A stretch of 64,000 nt of DNA from Magnetospirillum fulvum (lineage in GTDB: Bacteria; Pseudomonadota; Alphaproteobacteria; Rhodospirillales; Magnetospirillaceae): positions 90,009-154,008 of the forward strand of contig NZ_FNWO01000012.1 of NCBI RefSeq assembly GCF_900108475.1, in the 5' to 3' direction. The translations under genes and the position numbers were made by a program. The notes beneath the pieces are model-generated. The model saw only the letters and a program-made list of their open reading frames with translations. It searched no databases and was not told the origin of the DNA. Shown here in pieces: positions 1 to 9,297 of this stretch. Within the stretch, counting starts at the first letter, position 1, and every line of letters starts with the position of its first letter.

Positions 1-663
1 CCCGGCTTCGGCGGTGACGGCAAAGCCCAGCCGCAGCCCGGCCAGCCCATGGAATTTGCCGAACGAGCGCAGCACCAATGTCGCCGCTGGCAGCGACGGG
101 ATCAGCGACAGCTCCGGATCGGGATCGGCGAAGGCTTCGTCGATCACCAGCAACCCGCCCGACGCGGCAAAGCGGGCTGCCAGCCCGATCAGATCGGCGG
201 GGGCAAAGCGGCGGCCGGTCGGGTTGTTGGGATTGACCAGCACCAGCATTCCGGCGGGATCGGCGGCGGCGGGATCGTCGATCGAGGCGACGGTGTGACC
301 GGCCGCGCTCCAGGCGCGGGCGTGCTCGGCATAGGTCGGGGTCAGGATCGCGACCGGACCCGGCGGCCGCAGCCGGGGCAGCGCCTGGATCAGGGCCTGA
401 CTGCCCGGTGCGGCGACGATCTCGACTTTTGTTGCGGCGGCGAAGCGATGGCGCGCCGCACCGATCAGCGCCGCCTCGTCGGCGGCTCCCGGCAGCCGGG
501 TCCACAGCGCAGGCGCAAGCGCGGGAAGCGGATAGGGATGGGGGTTGATCCCGGTCGAGAGATCCAGCCAGCCCAGCGCCGGACGGCCCCAGCGCCGTTC
601 CGCGGCGGCGAGATCGCCTCCATGCAACGGCAGCGCGGCGGCGGACGGCGGGGGAACAGGCAT
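1..663 (-). CDS. cobD: Threonine-phosphate decarboxylase (partial, 3' end beyond window)
   Basis: PLP-dependent enzyme of cobalamin synthesis that decarboxylates L-threonine phosphate to (R)-1-amino-2-propanol phosphate, the corrin-ring side-chain precursor. The frame opens with ATG at 663 and runs 221 codons off the left edge. Visible family features: an N-terminal LHGGDL segment, LSTGINPHPYP near residue 36 (typical of CobD/CobC rather than HisC), VNPNNPTGR near 145, and SFGKFHGLAGLRLGF near 205, whose Lys should carry PLP. Histidinol-phosphate aminotransferase is the closest alternative, but the STGINPHPYP segment argues against it. The gene is often called cobC in alphaproteobacteria. I saw no cobalamin riboswitch upstream. 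Confidence 0.88.
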   Translation of the reverse strand, partial: MPVPPPSAAALPLHGGDLAAAERRWGRPALGWLDLSTGINPHPYPLPALAPALWTRLPGAADEAALIGAARHRFAAATKVEIVAAPGSQALIQALPRLRPPGPVAILTPTYAEHARAWSAAGHTVASIDDPAAADPAGMLVLVNPNNPTGRRFAPADLIGLAARFAASGGLLVIDEAFADPDPELSLIPSLPAATLVLRSFGKFHGLAGLRLGFAVTAEAG

Positions 664-1000
664 CGGACGACCTCCGGACAGGCGGAAACAGGCGTGCAGG
701 GAAGCAGCCCCGCCCCCTGCCGGTCAACCGCTATGGACAGAATTCAGCGTGGCGGCCGACGCGGAGCGGAGCGGTCGGGAAATTCGCCCTGGCAGGAATG
801 TCACACTCTCGTCATTTCGGGGGCTAGGCGGTTTACAGCGCCGGTGACGGCTGATATACGAAAGCCGGTTTTTCGGAGCGAAAGTCGTGTCGCGCGGGCA
901 GGTTCGGGGGGCGAGGCCCCTGGCCCAGGGATGCCCGGCAGGTCGAATTTCTGGCGCCCTCGCCGCCGCTGGTCACGCACGCTCCACGGATAATCTCACC
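664..1000. other. Divergent intergenic region between cobD and prs
   Basis: It separates the minus-strand cobD from the plus-strand prs and must hold both promoters. I searched it for cobalamin riboswitch landmarks on the minus strand and found none. Open frames crossing it have no family resemblance. No other structure is recognised. Confidence 0.5.
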
Positions 1001-1933
1001 ATGAAAATTCTCGCCTGTAACAGCAACCGGCCGCTCGCCGAAGCGATCGCCGAGTATCTCAACATGTCCCTGACCAAAGCGGTGGTTCGCCGCTTTTCGG
1101 ATATGGAAGTGTTCGTCGAAATTCACGAGAACGTTCGTGGCGAAGACGTCTTTCTCGTCCAATCGACCTGCTTCCCCGCCAACGACAATCTGATGGAATT
1201 GCTGGTGACGCTGGACGCGCTGCGGCGCGGCTCGGCCCGGCGCATCACGGCGGTGGTTCCCTATTTCGGCTATGCCCGTCAGGATCGCAAGTCCAGCCCG
1301 CGTTCGCCGATCTCGGCCAAGCTGGTCGCTAATCTGATCACCACCGCCGGAGCCGACCGGGTGGTGACCTTGGATCTCCATTCCGGGCAGATTCAGGGCT
1401 TCTTCGATATTCCGCTCGATAATTTGTATGCCGCGCCGGTGTTCACCAACGACATTCGCGCCCATTACACCGGCGACGATGTGATGGTGGTGTCGCCCGA
1501 CGTCGGCGGCGTCGTCCGCGCCCGTGCCATTGCGCGGCGCATTGATGCCGATCTCGCGATCATCGACAAGCGCCGCGAAAAGGCCGGGGTGTCCGAGGTG
1601 ATGAACATCATCGGCGACGTTCGCGGTCGCCGCTGCATCATGGTTGACGACATCGTCGATTCGGCCGGAACCTTGTGCAACGCCGCCGAGGCGCTGATGA
1701 AGGCCGGGGCCACCTCGGTGTCGGCCTATGTCACCCATGGCGTGTTGTCGGGCGGCGCGGTTGCCCGCGTCACCGCCTCGCCGCTCGAGGAACTGGTGAT
1801 TACCGATTCGATCCCGGCGACCGAATCGGTGAAGCTGGCCCACAACATCCGCCACGTCACCATCGCGCCGCTGATGGCCGAATCGATCCAGCGCATCAGC
1901 GAGGAACGCTCGGTTTCCAGCCTGTTCGATTAA
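1001..1933 (+). CDS. prs: Ribose-phosphate pyrophosphokinase
   Basis: Makes PRPP from ribose-5-phosphate and ATP, feeding purine, pyrimidine, histidine, tryptophan and NAD synthesis. The product has 310 residues, normal for class I PRPP synthetases. The start at 1001 gives [21 protein letters not shown], which aligns with the family N-terminus; the frame stays open to 887, but that extension is non-conserved. Visible motifs: the substrate loop [13 protein letters not shown] (about 83-95), the metal-binding [14 protein letters not shown], and the PRPP-binding [12 protein letters not shown] near 213-224. It is convergent with asd, with a shared terminator hairpin between them. Confidence 0.97.
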   Translation: MKILACNSNRPLAEAIAEYLNMSLTKAVVRRFSDMEVFVEIHENVRGEDVFLVQSTCFPANDNLMELLVTLDALRRGSARRITAVVPYFGYARQDRKSSPRSPISAKLVANLITTAGADRVVTLDLHSGQIQGFFDIPLDNLYAAPVFTNDIRAHYTGDDVMVVSPDVGGVVRARAIARRIDADLAIIDKRREKAGVSEVMNIIGDVRGRRCIMVDDIVDSAGTLCNAAEALMKAGATSVSAYVTHGVLSGGAVARVTASPLEELVITDSIPATESVKLAHNIRHVTIAPLMAESIQRISEERSVSSLFD

Positions 1934-1971
1934 GGCCGGTAGTGCGGTCGGCCTTCGACCGCGCGAGACAA

Positions 1972-2005
1972 AAAAGGGCCGGAGCGTCGCCGCTCCGGCC
2001 CTTTT
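1972..2005. terminator. Bidirectional rho-independent terminator between prs and asd
   Basis: A perfect 15-bp inverted repeat: 1972-1986 pairs with 1991-2005 around a TCGC loop. The stem is GC-rich and its outer ends give an A-run on one side and a T-run on the other, so it can serve both prs (+) and asd (-). Confidence 0.9.
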
Positions 2006-2008
2006 CGC

Positions 2009-3028
2009 TTACTTCTTCAGGTAGTCGCGGGCCAGAACCTCGGCGATCTGCACCGCGTTCAGGGCGGCGCCCTTGCGCAGATTGTCGGCGACGCACCAGA
2101 AGGACAGGCCGTTCTTCACCGTCGGGTCCTTGCGGATGCGGCTGACGAAAACGGGGTCGTCGCCGGTGGTCTCGATCGGGGTGGCATAGCCGCCGGGCTC
2201 GCGGGTGTCGAGCACCACCACGCCGGGCGCGTCGCGCAGGGCGTCGGTCGCCTGTTCGACGCTGACCGGACGGGCGAACTCGACATTGACCGCTTCGGAA
2301 TGGCTGACGAACACCGGGACGCGGACGCAGGTGGCGTGCACGGCGATGTCGGGATCGAGAATCTTGCAGGTCTCGACCGTCATCTTCCACTCTTCCTTGG
2401 TCGAGCCGTCTTCCATGAAGACGTCGATCTGGGGAATCACGTTGAAGGCGATCTGCTTGGGGAACTTTTGCGGGGTGATCGCGTCATTGACGAAGATGGC
2501 GCGGGTCTGCTCGAACAGTTCGTCCATCGCCTCCTTGCCGCCGCCCGACACCGACTGATAGGTCGAGACAACGACGCGGGTGATCTTGCCCAGATCGTGC
2601 AGCGGCTTTAGCGCCACCACCATCTGGATCGTCGAGCAATTGGGGTTGGCGATGATGCCGCGCTTCTTGTACCCGGCGATCGCCTGGGGATTGACCTCGG
2701 GCACCACCAGCGGCACGTCGGGCTCCATCCGGAAGTGCGAGGTGTTGTCGATGACGACGCACCCGGCGGCGGCGGCGCGGGGGCTGTGGATCGCCGAGAC
2801 CTTGGCCCCGGGCGACGACAGCGCGATATCCCAGCCCTTGAAGTCGAACTTGGCGAGGTCCTTGACCTTCAGGATCTTTTTGTCGCCGAACGAGACCTCG
2901 CGCCCGACCGACCGCTCGCTTGCCAGAGCGACGATGTCGTCGATCGGGAAGTCGCGTTCGAACAGCGTCTGCAAAATCTCGCGTCCGACATTGCCGGTGG
3001 CACCGATTACCGCAACCTTGTAGCCCAT
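2009..3028 (-). CDS. asd: Aspartate-semialdehyde dehydrogenase
   Basis: NADPH-dependent reduction of aspartyl phosphate to aspartate semialdehyde, the branch point to lysine/DAP, threonine and methionine. 339 residues. The start at 3028 ([17 protein letters not shown]) follows a GGAG ribosome site and places the Rossmann motif GATGNVG at residues 9-15; upstream in-frame codons are not family-like. The catalytic Cys lies in NPNCSTIQM (near 133) and the catalytic-base region in [13 protein letters not shown]. It is transcribed alone: terminators lie on both sides. Confidence 0.96.
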   Translation of the reverse strand: MGYKVAVIGATGNVGREILQTLFERDFPIDDIVALASERSVGREVSFGDKKILKVKDLAKFDFKGWDIALSSPGAKVSAIHSPRAAAAGCVVIDNTSHFRMEPDVPLVVPEVNPQAIAGYKKRGIIANPNCSTIQMVVALKPLHDLGKITRVVVSTYQSVSGGGKEAMDELFEQTRAIFVNDAITPQKFPKQIAFNVIPQIDVFMEDGSTKEEWKMTVETCKILDPDIAVHATCVRVPVFVSHSEAVNVEFARPVSVEQATDALRDAPGVVVLDTREPGGYATPIETTGDDPVFVSRIRKDPTVKNGLSFWCVADNLRKGAALNAVQIAEVLARDYLKK

Positions 3029-3097
3029 CGTCTGTAACTCTCCGTTGTTCGGGGCCGCCCGGCCTGCCCGTTCCGTGGCACACCTTCCAGATACGGA

Positions 3098-3131
3098 AAG
3101 GCCCGCAGAGCGCGCTATCGCCGCGGGCCTT
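3098..3131 (-). terminator. Terminator hairpin downstream of the aroK-aroB-corC unit
   Basis: A 9-bp stem (3098-3106 with 3123-3131) reads AAGGCCCGC...GCGGGCCTT on the minus strand, followed by TTCC. It lies in the 313-bp gap between corC and asd. The rest of that gap (3132-3341) shows only a second short GC hairpin near 3211-3228 and no gene; the asd promoter must lie between this hairpin and 3028. Confidence 0.6.
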
Positions 3132-3341
3132 GGTCGTTTTGTCGTGACGAACCGGCCCGCGTCAGGCGGTCTTGGGAGTGCCGGTTTTGAAAAGGGTGCA
3201 AAGGAGGGCTGCCGGGGCAAGACCCCGGGCCAGATCAGCATCCGTAGCGTCGCGGCGCCGCATCATGACGTCCTCCATCAGAGGCCGATGCTTACCGGAA
3301 CCGGCCCCCAGGCGCAAGCGGAAAGGGGGAGGGCGGCAGGG

Positions 3342-4619
3342 TCAGGCTCCCGGTTCCGGCTTGGGCGGGGGGGTGACGCGCAAAGCGGTGATCTGGTTGC
3401 GCTGACGCCTTGCGATCTGGAAGCGGAATCCGTAGAAGCGGAAAATCTGGCCGACCTCGGGGATTCGCCGCGCCTCGTGCAACACCAGACCGGCGATGGT
3501 GGCGGCTTCCTCGTCGGGCAGCCGCCATTCGAATTCGCGGTTAAGGTCACGGATCGGCACCGCGCCGTCGATGATGAAGGTGCCGTCCGATTGCGGCCGC
3601 ACCCCGGCGACGGCGACGTCGTGCTCATCGACGATGTCGCCGACGATTTCCTCCAAGATGTCTTCGAGCGTCACCACCCCCATCAACGAGCCGTACTCAT
3701 CGACCACCAGGGCGAAATGTTCGCGCCGCTGACGGAAGGCCTGAAGCTGTTCCTGCAACGTCGATGAATCCGGGATGAACCACGGATCGGAGGCCAGGGC
3801 GCAGACGTCCAGCCCCTCGATCCCCTCGTCGCGGGCGCGGACGGCGCGCAGCATGTCCTTGGCATGGATCACGCCGACGATGTTGTCGGGATCGTCGCGC
3901 CACAGCGGCAGCCTGGTGTAGGGGCTGGTGATGACCTGATCGAGGATATCGGCGGCGGACTGTCCGGCATCGATGGTGACGAGGTTGCGGCGGTGGGTCA
4001 TCACCTGTCCGACCTCGACATCGGCCAGTTCGAGGATCGAGCGCAGCATCCGGCGTTCCTCGCGCACTTCGGCCTCGCCGGCATGGACCTCGATTGCGCC
4101 GCGCAATTCCATCATCGAGGCTTCGGGGGTGATCGCGGTGCCGTTCCCGGCCCGGAACAGGCGGAAGGTCAGCCGCACGAGCAGTTCGATGGCGCGGACC
4201 ACCGGGGCGAATACCAGCACCACCGCCGTTACCGGCGCGGCAACCCGGAGTGCGACGGTGTTGGCGTGATAGATCGCATAGGTCTTGGGCAGCACCTCGC
4301 CGAACAGCACGACGATTACCGTCATGCCGATGGTCGCATAGACGATGCCGGCATCGCCGAACAGCCCGACCATCAGACCGGCGGCGAGCGACGAGGCGAG
4401 GATATTGACCAGATTGTTGCCGAGCAGCAGCGAGCCGAGCAGGCGGTCGCGGGTCTTCAGCAGGGTGTTGACCCGTTTGGCCGAGCGGTTACCGTCGCGC
4501 TCCATCTGATGCATCAGCGGTTTCGACACCGCCGTCAACGCCGTTTCGGAACCCGAAAAGAACGCCGACAAAACCTGAAGCAGGAGGACGGCGAGCAGGG
4601 TCAGGGTCAGTCCATCCAT
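3342..4619 (-). CDS. CorC/HlyC-type transporter-associated membrane protein (CNNM + CBS pair)
   Basis: 425 residues with the standard order for this family: an N-terminal CNNM/DUF21 membrane domain (about 1-190, four hydrophobic segments, starting LTLTLLAVLLLQVLSAFFSG), a CBS pair (about 205-325, including TRLPLWRDDPDNIVGVIHAKD and DEYGSLMGVVTLEDILEEI), and a C-terminal CorC_HlyC domain (about 340-415). Members are linked to Mg/Co efflux or resistance and are often misnamed hemolysins; the substrate here is unproven. It starts 4 bases after the aroB stop, so it is the last gene of aroK-aroB-corC. Confidence 0.9.
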   Translation of the reverse strand: MDGLTLTLLAVLLLQVLSAFFSGSETALTAVSKPLMHQMERDGNRSAKRVNTLLKTRDRLLGSLLLGNNLVNILASSLAAGLMVGLFGDAGIVYATIGMTVIVVLFGEVLPKTYAIYHANTVALRVAAPVTAVVLVFAPVVRAIELLVRLTFRLFRAGNGTAITPEASMMELRGAIEVHAGEAEVREERRMLRSILELADVEVGQVMTHRRNLVTIDAGQSAADILDQVITSPYTRLPLWRDDPDNIVGVIHAKDMLRAVRARDEGIEGLDVCALASDPWFIPDSSTLQEQLQAFRQRREHFALVVDEYGSLMGVVTLEDILEEIVGDIVDEHDVAVAGVRPQSDGTFIIDGAVPIRDLNREFEWRLPDEEAATIAGLVLHEARRIPEVGQIFRFYGFRFQIARRQRNQITALRVTPPPKPEPGA

Positions 4620-4623
4620 GCGC

Positions 4624-5733
4624 CTATCTCCCGGCGGCCATCTCCGCCAGCAGGGTCGCCAGCGTGTCTTCGGGCACGTCGCGCGACAGGAAGCCGCCGC
4701 CGATGCTCCGGGCCAGGACGAAGGTCATGGCGCCGTCTTTGACTTTCTTGTCGCCGCGCATGTGGCCGATCAGCCGGGCGACGTCCCACAGCCGGGGACC
4801 GGCCAGACCGGACGGCAGACCGACCGAATCGAGGTGGCGGACCAGCCGTTCGGCGTCGGCTTGGGGCGACAGGCCCAGCATCGCCGACAGCCGTAGCGCC
4901 ATCACCATACCGATCGCGACGCCTTCACCATGAAGCAATTCGTCGGAGAAGCCGGTTTCGGCCTCTAGCGCATGGCCGAAGGTGTGGCCGAGATTGAGCA
5001 GGGCGCGAACGCCGCCTTCGCGTTCGTCGGCGGCGACGATCCGGGCCTTGGCCCGACACGAGGTCGCCACCGCGTGGCGGCGGGCCTCGGCATCGCCCGC
5101 GATCAGTGCGGCTCCGTTGGCTTCCAGCCAAGTGAAGAAGTCGGGATCGTCGATGATTCCGTATTTGACCACTTCGGCATAGCCCGCCAGCACCTGACGG
5201 CGGGGTAGGGTGTCAAGCAAAGCGGTATCGGCCAGCACCAGCCGGGGCTGGTGGAAGGCGCCGACCAGATTCTTGCCGTGGCGGGTGTTGATCCCGGTCT
5301 TGCCGCCGACCGAACTGTCAACCTGAGCCAGCAAGGTGGTGGGAATCTGGACGAAATCGACGCCCCTCAGCAGGATCGAGGCGGCAAAGCCGGTCAGATC
5401 GCCGACAACGCCGCCGCCCAGGGCAACGATCAGGGTGCCGCGTTCGACCCGGGTCGACAGCATCGCGTCGAGCAGCGCTTCGAGGTGGGGGAAGTCCTTG
5501 GTCTTCTCGCCTGCGGGCATCACCGTGTGCATCGGCATCGCCCCGGCGGCGGCCAGACTGCGCTCCAGCCGCTCCAGGTACAGCGGCGCGACCTGATCGT
5601 CGGTGACGATCAGCACCCGGTTGCCCGACATCACCGGCAAGATCAGCTCGCCCGCGCGGTCAAGCAGGCCGGGGCCGATATGGATCGGATAGGTCCGGTC
5701 GCCGAGGTCGACCGTCACGGTTTCGGAACTCAT
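4624..5733 (-). CDS. aroB: 3-Dehydroquinate synthase
   Basis: Second step of the shikimate pathway (DAHP to 3-dehydroquinate), NAD- and metal-dependent. 369 residues. The start at 5733 (MSSETVTVDLGDRTYPIHIG) overlaps the aroK stop as ATGA, implying coupled translation. Family signatures: GGGVVGDLTGFAASILLRG, the substrate/NAD segment VGGKTGINTRHGKNLVGAFHQP (shown in part), and metal ligands in NLGHTFGHALE and HGEGVAIGM. aroK directly upstream supports the pathway assignment. Confidence 0.97.
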   Translation of the reverse strand: MSSETVTVDLGDRTYPIHIGPGLLDRAGELILPVMSGNRVLIVTDDQVAPLYLERLERSLAAAGAMPMHTVMPAGEKTKDFPHLEALLDAMLSTRVERGTLIVALGGGVVGDLTGFAASILLRGVDFVQIPTTLLAQVDSSVGGKTGINTRHGKNLVGAFHQPRLVLADTALLDTLPRRQVLAGYAEVVKYGIIDDPDFFTWLEANGAALIAGDAEARRHAVATSCRAKARIVAADEREGGVRALLNLGHTFGHALEAETGFSDELLHGEGVAIGMVMALRLSAMLGLSPQADAERLVRHLDSVGLPSGLAGPRLWDVARLIGHMRGDKKVKDGAMTFVLARSIGGGFLSRDVPEDTLATLLAEMAAGR

Positions 5734-6320
5734 CTCGTCACGTCTCCTGCGGTCCGGGCCGCGTTTAGATGGTCGGCGAGGCCGGTCAGCACCCGGCCGA
5801 CGGTGGCGTCCGGGGCTTCGTCGGTCGAATCGACGATGATATCGGCTTCGGCATAGATCGGGTGACGGGTTTCGATCAGCCGCCCCAGAATTTCCGCCGG
5901 ATCGCCCTGTTTTAGCAGCGGGCGGTGGTCGCGCCCGACCGTCCGCTTCAGCAGCAGGGGCAGATCGGCGCGAATCCACACCGACACCGCGCCCTCCAGA
6001 ATGCGGGCGCGGGTGGTGGGGTCGATGAAGGCCCCGCCGCCGGTGGCGAGAATCATCGGCTCCTGATCGAGCAGGCGGGCGATCACCTTGCGCTCGCCCT
6101 CGCGGAAGGCGGCTTCGCCATGGCGGGCGAAATAATCGCTGATGGTGCAGCCCGCCGCCGTTTCGAACGCGGTGTCGGCATCGACGAACGACAGATTCAG
6201 CCGGGCGGCCAGACGGCGGCCAACGCAGGACTTGCCCGCACCCATCAGTCCGACCAGGACCACGGTGCGTTTGATCCGACCGTTCAGCGCCGCCGCCAAC
6301 GGGTTCAGATCATCGGCCAT
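5730..6320 (-). CDS. aroK: Shikimate kinase
   Basis: Phosphorylates shikimate at the 3-OH with ATP. 196 residues. The start at 6320 is chosen because GGAGGTGG lies just upstream and the P-loop GLMGAGKS then falls at residues 24-31, as usual. Other features: the shikimate-binding DADTAFE, the conserved ATGGGAF loop, and the LID segment VGRDHRPLL. First gene of aroK-aroB-corC. A longer in-frame extension to 6797 is Arg-rich and not family-like. Confidence 0.95.
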   Translation of the reverse strand: MADDLNPLAAALNGRIKRTVVLVGLMGAGKSCVGRRLAARLNLSFVDADTAFETAAGCTISDYFARHGEAAFREGERKVIARLLDQEPMILATGGGAFIDPTTRARILEGAVSVWIRADLPLLLKRTVGRDHRPLLKQGDPAEILGRLIETRHPIYAEADIIVDSTDEAPDATVGRVLTGLADHLNAARTAGDVTR

Positions 6321-6554
6321 CGTGCCACCTCCATCGGTTGTCCGGTCCCGCCCGCGCGACCGGCGTTGATCGACGGCGGCGGGGCCGATAGACTGGCCAA
6401 GGTTCGCCCTGCACGGGTCCTGGCGTGTTCGCCTCTGGCCCGGCGCGGAAATCAAAGGGGGCAGGGTGCCCCGATGCGCCGCTTTTAGCCGCGTGGAGCC
6501 GGGTCTGTCCAGAAGTCGATGCTGTGTGTCGTTCGATGAGGTTCGTCGTTTCCC

Positions 6555-6695
6555 ATGATTAGAATTATCGGTCTTGCCATAATCTTGTTGCTGGCGGTGA
6601 TTACCGGCGGCGTGCTGGTTGTTTCGGCCTGGGATCCGTCGCCGCCGACGGCGCGGATCGAACGAGTGGTCCCGGATGACCATTTCCCGCGCTGA
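6555..6695 (+). CDS. Small single-pass membrane protein (46 aa)
   Basis: ATG at 6555, stop at 6693-6695. MIRIIGLAIILLLAVITGG is a clear hydrophobic helix (residues 2-23), followed by a short polar tail rich in Pro and Arg. Its last 20 bases overlap the start of the exported-protein gene at 6676, so the two are probably translationally coupled. I do not recognise the family. A short hydrophobic protein coupled to a secreted partner is the main clue; the function is unknown. Confidence 0.55.
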   Translation: MIRIIGLAIILLLAVITGGVLVVSAWDPSPPTARIERVVPDDHFPR

Positions 6696-8379
6696 CCGCC
6701 TGCGGGCGCTGATCCTGGCCCTGTCGCTCTCGGCGACAGCGGCCGTCGCGCAACCGTCTGACGGCGGGCCGGACGCGGCCGCGCTGAGCGAAGACACGAT
6801 CTTTACCCCCGGTCCCGCCCGTCAGGCGGGCAGCGGACCCCGGTTCGAGGTGCGCGAACTGAACGCGCCCGATCTGGATTCGGTTGGTATCCTTGACGAC
6901 CGTCACGGCGGCCTCGGCAATACTCTGTGGGGCGGGACCAACGCCGCCATTGTCCGCCGCCTGCTGCCGCGTTTGCCGGTGACCGACTCGCGGGCGACGC
7001 GGGCGCTGTCCCGCCGTCTGCTGCTGACCGCCGCCGCCGCGCCGGACAAATTCGGCACCGACCCCGCGTCGCTGCTGGATTTGCGGGCCGAACGGCTGGC
7101 CGCGCTGGGAGACAGCGCCGGTCTGGCCGCGCTGTTGAAAACGGTGCCGTCGGCATCGGTGTCGCCCGCTTTGTCGCGGATCAAGGTCGAATCGCTGCTG
7201 CTGTCCGGCGACGACAAGGGGGCCTGTGCCGAAATCGCCGCCCGTGGACCCGACGATCCCCGCTTCAAGGTGTTCTGCGCCCTGTCCGGCGGCAAGGTGC
7301 TCGAAGCGAACATGGCGCTCGATCTGATGCGCGATCGCAAAGACTCTGACGCCACCTTTATCATCGCCGCCGATGCGATGGCGGGAACACCGCCGCCCAA
7401 GCTCGACAAGCTGACCGCACTGACGCCGCTGCACATCGCCGCCTTCCGTGCCGCCAAGATTGCCCTGCCGCCCGAAGCGATTCCGACCCTTGCCCCCGGC
7501 GCGCTGGCGGCGATCGTCGCCAATCCGCTCAATGCGCTGGAGGTTCGCCTGCTCGCCGCCGAGCGGGCCGAAGCGCTGGGGCTGGTCGAGACCGACATTC
7601 TGCGCCGCCTCTATGCCGAATTGACCTTCAACGCCGCCGAGGCGCAACTGGCCCAGTCCCAGGGCGACCGCACCCCGCGCGGCCGTGCCTTGCTGCTGCG
7701 GTCTATTCCGGCCGAACCCAGCCCGGCGGCGCGGGCCGGTCTGATCGCCCGCGTTCTTGCCGCCGCGACCGAGCGGGGGGCCTTTGCCGCCACTGCCCGG
7801 CTGTATGCCCCGCTGATCGCCGATCTTACCCTGACCCCCGATCTTGGCCCTTCGGCCCCGCCGCTGGCCCGCGCCCTGATCGTCGCCGGGCGGACCGATA
7901 TCGCCGGGGGATGGCTGGCTTTGGCCCGGACCGATCCCGAGGCGGCCAAGGCGGCCAAGCCGGTCGCGTTGCTGGCCCGGCTGGCGGCCGCGCTGACCGA
8001 TCCCGCTCCGATCGAACTGCCGCCTGCCGACGGGCTGGCTCCCGATGCGGCCAGCCGCCGCGCCGAGGTTCTGCTGTCGCTGCTGTCCGGGGTGGGGGAA
8101 AAAGTGCCGCCCGCTCTGTGGCTGGCCTCGCTGCGCGATCCCGCAATCGCCCCCGCTCTGGTGCCGCGCCCGGCGCTTCGGGCGATGGCGCGGGCCGCCG
8201 CCGAGGATGTGCGGATCGGCGAGACGGTGTTGCTGACCCTGGTCGGGCTGGGCGAGGCTGGGCTGGACCGGGCCGATCCCGAGATGCTGAACCGGGCGGT
8301 GACGCATCTGCGGATGATCGGGCTGGAGCGCGAGGCCCGCGCCTTGGCGGTCGAAGCCGCGCTTGCCAACGGCTTGTGA
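6676..8379 (+). CDS. Exported Ala/Leu-rich protein of unknown function (567 aa)
   Basis: The start at 6676 gives an N-terminal signal peptide (MTISRADRLRALILALSL then SATAAVAQ, with cleavage likely after AVA). The rest is almost entirely helical-looking: repeated Ala/Leu-rich segments of about 30-40 residues with little else, resembling TPR- or HEAT-like solenoids. No catalytic motif was seen. It overlaps the 46-aa membrane gene at its start and the xerD start at its end (TGATG), so all three probably form one transcript. Compositional low complexity may cause spurious matches (such proteins are sometimes labelled antifreeze). Confidence 0.75.
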   Translation: MTISRADRLRALILALSLSATAAVAQPSDGGPDAAALSEDTIFTPGPARQAGSGPRFEVRELNAPDLDSVGILDDRHGGLGNTLWGGTNAAIVRRLLPRLPVTDSRATRALSRRLLLTAAAAPDKFGTDPASLLDLRAERLAALGDSAGLAALLKTVPSASVSPALSRIKVESLLLSGDDKGACAEIAARGPDDPRFKVFCALSGGKVLEANMALDLMRDRKDSDATFIIAADAMAGTPPPKLDKLTALTPLHIAAFRAAKIALPPEAIPTLAPGALAAIVANPLNALEVRLLAAERAEALGLVETDILRRLYAELTFNAAEAQLAQSQGDRTPRGRALLLRSIPAEPSPAARAGLIARVLAAATERGAFAATARLYAPLIADLTLTPDLGPSAPPLARALIVAGRTDIAGGWLALARTDPEAAKAAKPVALLARLAAALTDPAPIELPPADGLAPDAASRRAEVLLSLLSGVGEKVPPALWLASLRDPAIAPALVPRPALRAMARAAAEDVRIGETVLLTLVGLGEAGLDRADPEMLNRAVTHLRMIGLEREARALAVEAALANGL

Positions 8380-9290
8380 TGGACCGCCACGCCGAGTCCT
8401 TTCTGGAGATGATGGCCGCCGAACGCGGCGCGGCGGCCAACACCCTGGATGCCTATCGCCGCGACCTGGTGGATTATCAGGAGTTCCTGGCCGCGCGGGG
8501 CGAGTCGCTGCTGTCCGCCGATGCCGACGCGGTGCGCGACTGGCTGGCCGATCAGGCGGCGCGGGGGATGGCGCCTCGGACCCAGGCGCGGCGGCTGTCC
8601 TGCCTGGGGCAGTTCCATGCCTTTCTGGTCGCCGAGGGTCGCCGTGCCGATGACCCGACCTCTCAGGTCGATGCTCCCCATATCGGGCGGCCGCTGCCGA
8701 AAATCTTGAGCGAAAGCGCGGTCGAGTCCCTGCTGGCCGCTGCCCGCGCCTTGCCCGATGCCGAGGGGGTGATGGCCAGCGCCCTGCTTGAAACCCTGTA
8801 CGCCACCGGTCTGCGGGTGTCGGAACTGGTCGGGCTGCCGTTCGCGGCGGTGGCGCGCGATCCTGCCGTGCTGGTGGTGCGTGGCAAGGGATCGAAAGAG
8901 CGGATGGTGCCGCTGTCCGATCCGGCGCGGGCCGCTTTGGCATCGTGGCGCAGCGTGCGGGAGGCTCAACTGGACGGGCGCGCCTCATCCTGGTTGTTCC
9001 CGTCGCGGGGGCGCAGCGGCCATCTGACCCGTTCGGGCTTTGCCAAGATGCTGACCCGGATCGCGGTGAAGGCCGGGATCGACCCGTTGCACCTGTCGCC
9101 CCATGTCCTGCGCCACGCCTTCGCCAGCCATCTGCTGGCGGGCGGGGCCGATCTGCGGGTGGTGCAGGCGATGCTGGGCCATGCCGATATCGCCACCACC
9201 GAAATCTATACCCACGTTCAGGAAGACCGGCTGGTCCGGCTGGTCCAGGGGCACCACCCCCTGGCCGCCGCCTCGACCGGGCGTGGGTGA
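8379..9290 (+). CDS. xerD: Tyrosine recombinase XerD
   Basis: 303 residues. With XerC it resolves chromosome dimers at dif. N-terminal SAM-like core-binding domain (1-about 100), then the catalytic domain with all tyrosine-recombinase residues visible: Arg in ATGLRVSEL, Lys in VRGKGSKERMVPL, His/Arg in HVLRHAFASHLL, His in LGHADIATTEIYTHV, and the Tyr of the same segment. The length and the absence of an arm-binding domain fit Xer rather than a phage integrase. The start at 8379 overlaps the previous stop. Confidence 0.93.
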   Translation: MDRHAESFLEMMAAERGAAANTLDAYRRDLVDYQEFLAARGESLLSADADAVRDWLADQAARGMAPRTQARRLSCLGQFHAFLVAEGRRADDPTSQVDAPHIGRPLPKILSESAVESLLAAARALPDAEGVMASALLETLYATGLRVSELVGLPFAAVARDPAVLVVRGKGSKERMVPLSDPARAALASWRSVREAQLDGRASSWLFPSRGRSGHLTRSGFAKMLTRIAVKAGIDPLHLSPHVLRHAFASHLLAGGADLRVVQAMLGHADIATTEIYTHVQEDRLVRLVQGHHPLAAASTGRG

Positions 9291-9297
9291 GGGTCCG

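Noticed and set aside
664..1000. Possible cobalamin riboswitch upstream of cobD
   Set aside because: Expected conserved boxes of the B12 element were not found on the minus strand.
887..1000. N-terminal extension of prs from 887
   Set aside because: The PRPP synthetase family N-terminus starts exactly at 1001; the extension is non-conserved and Arg/Gly-rich.
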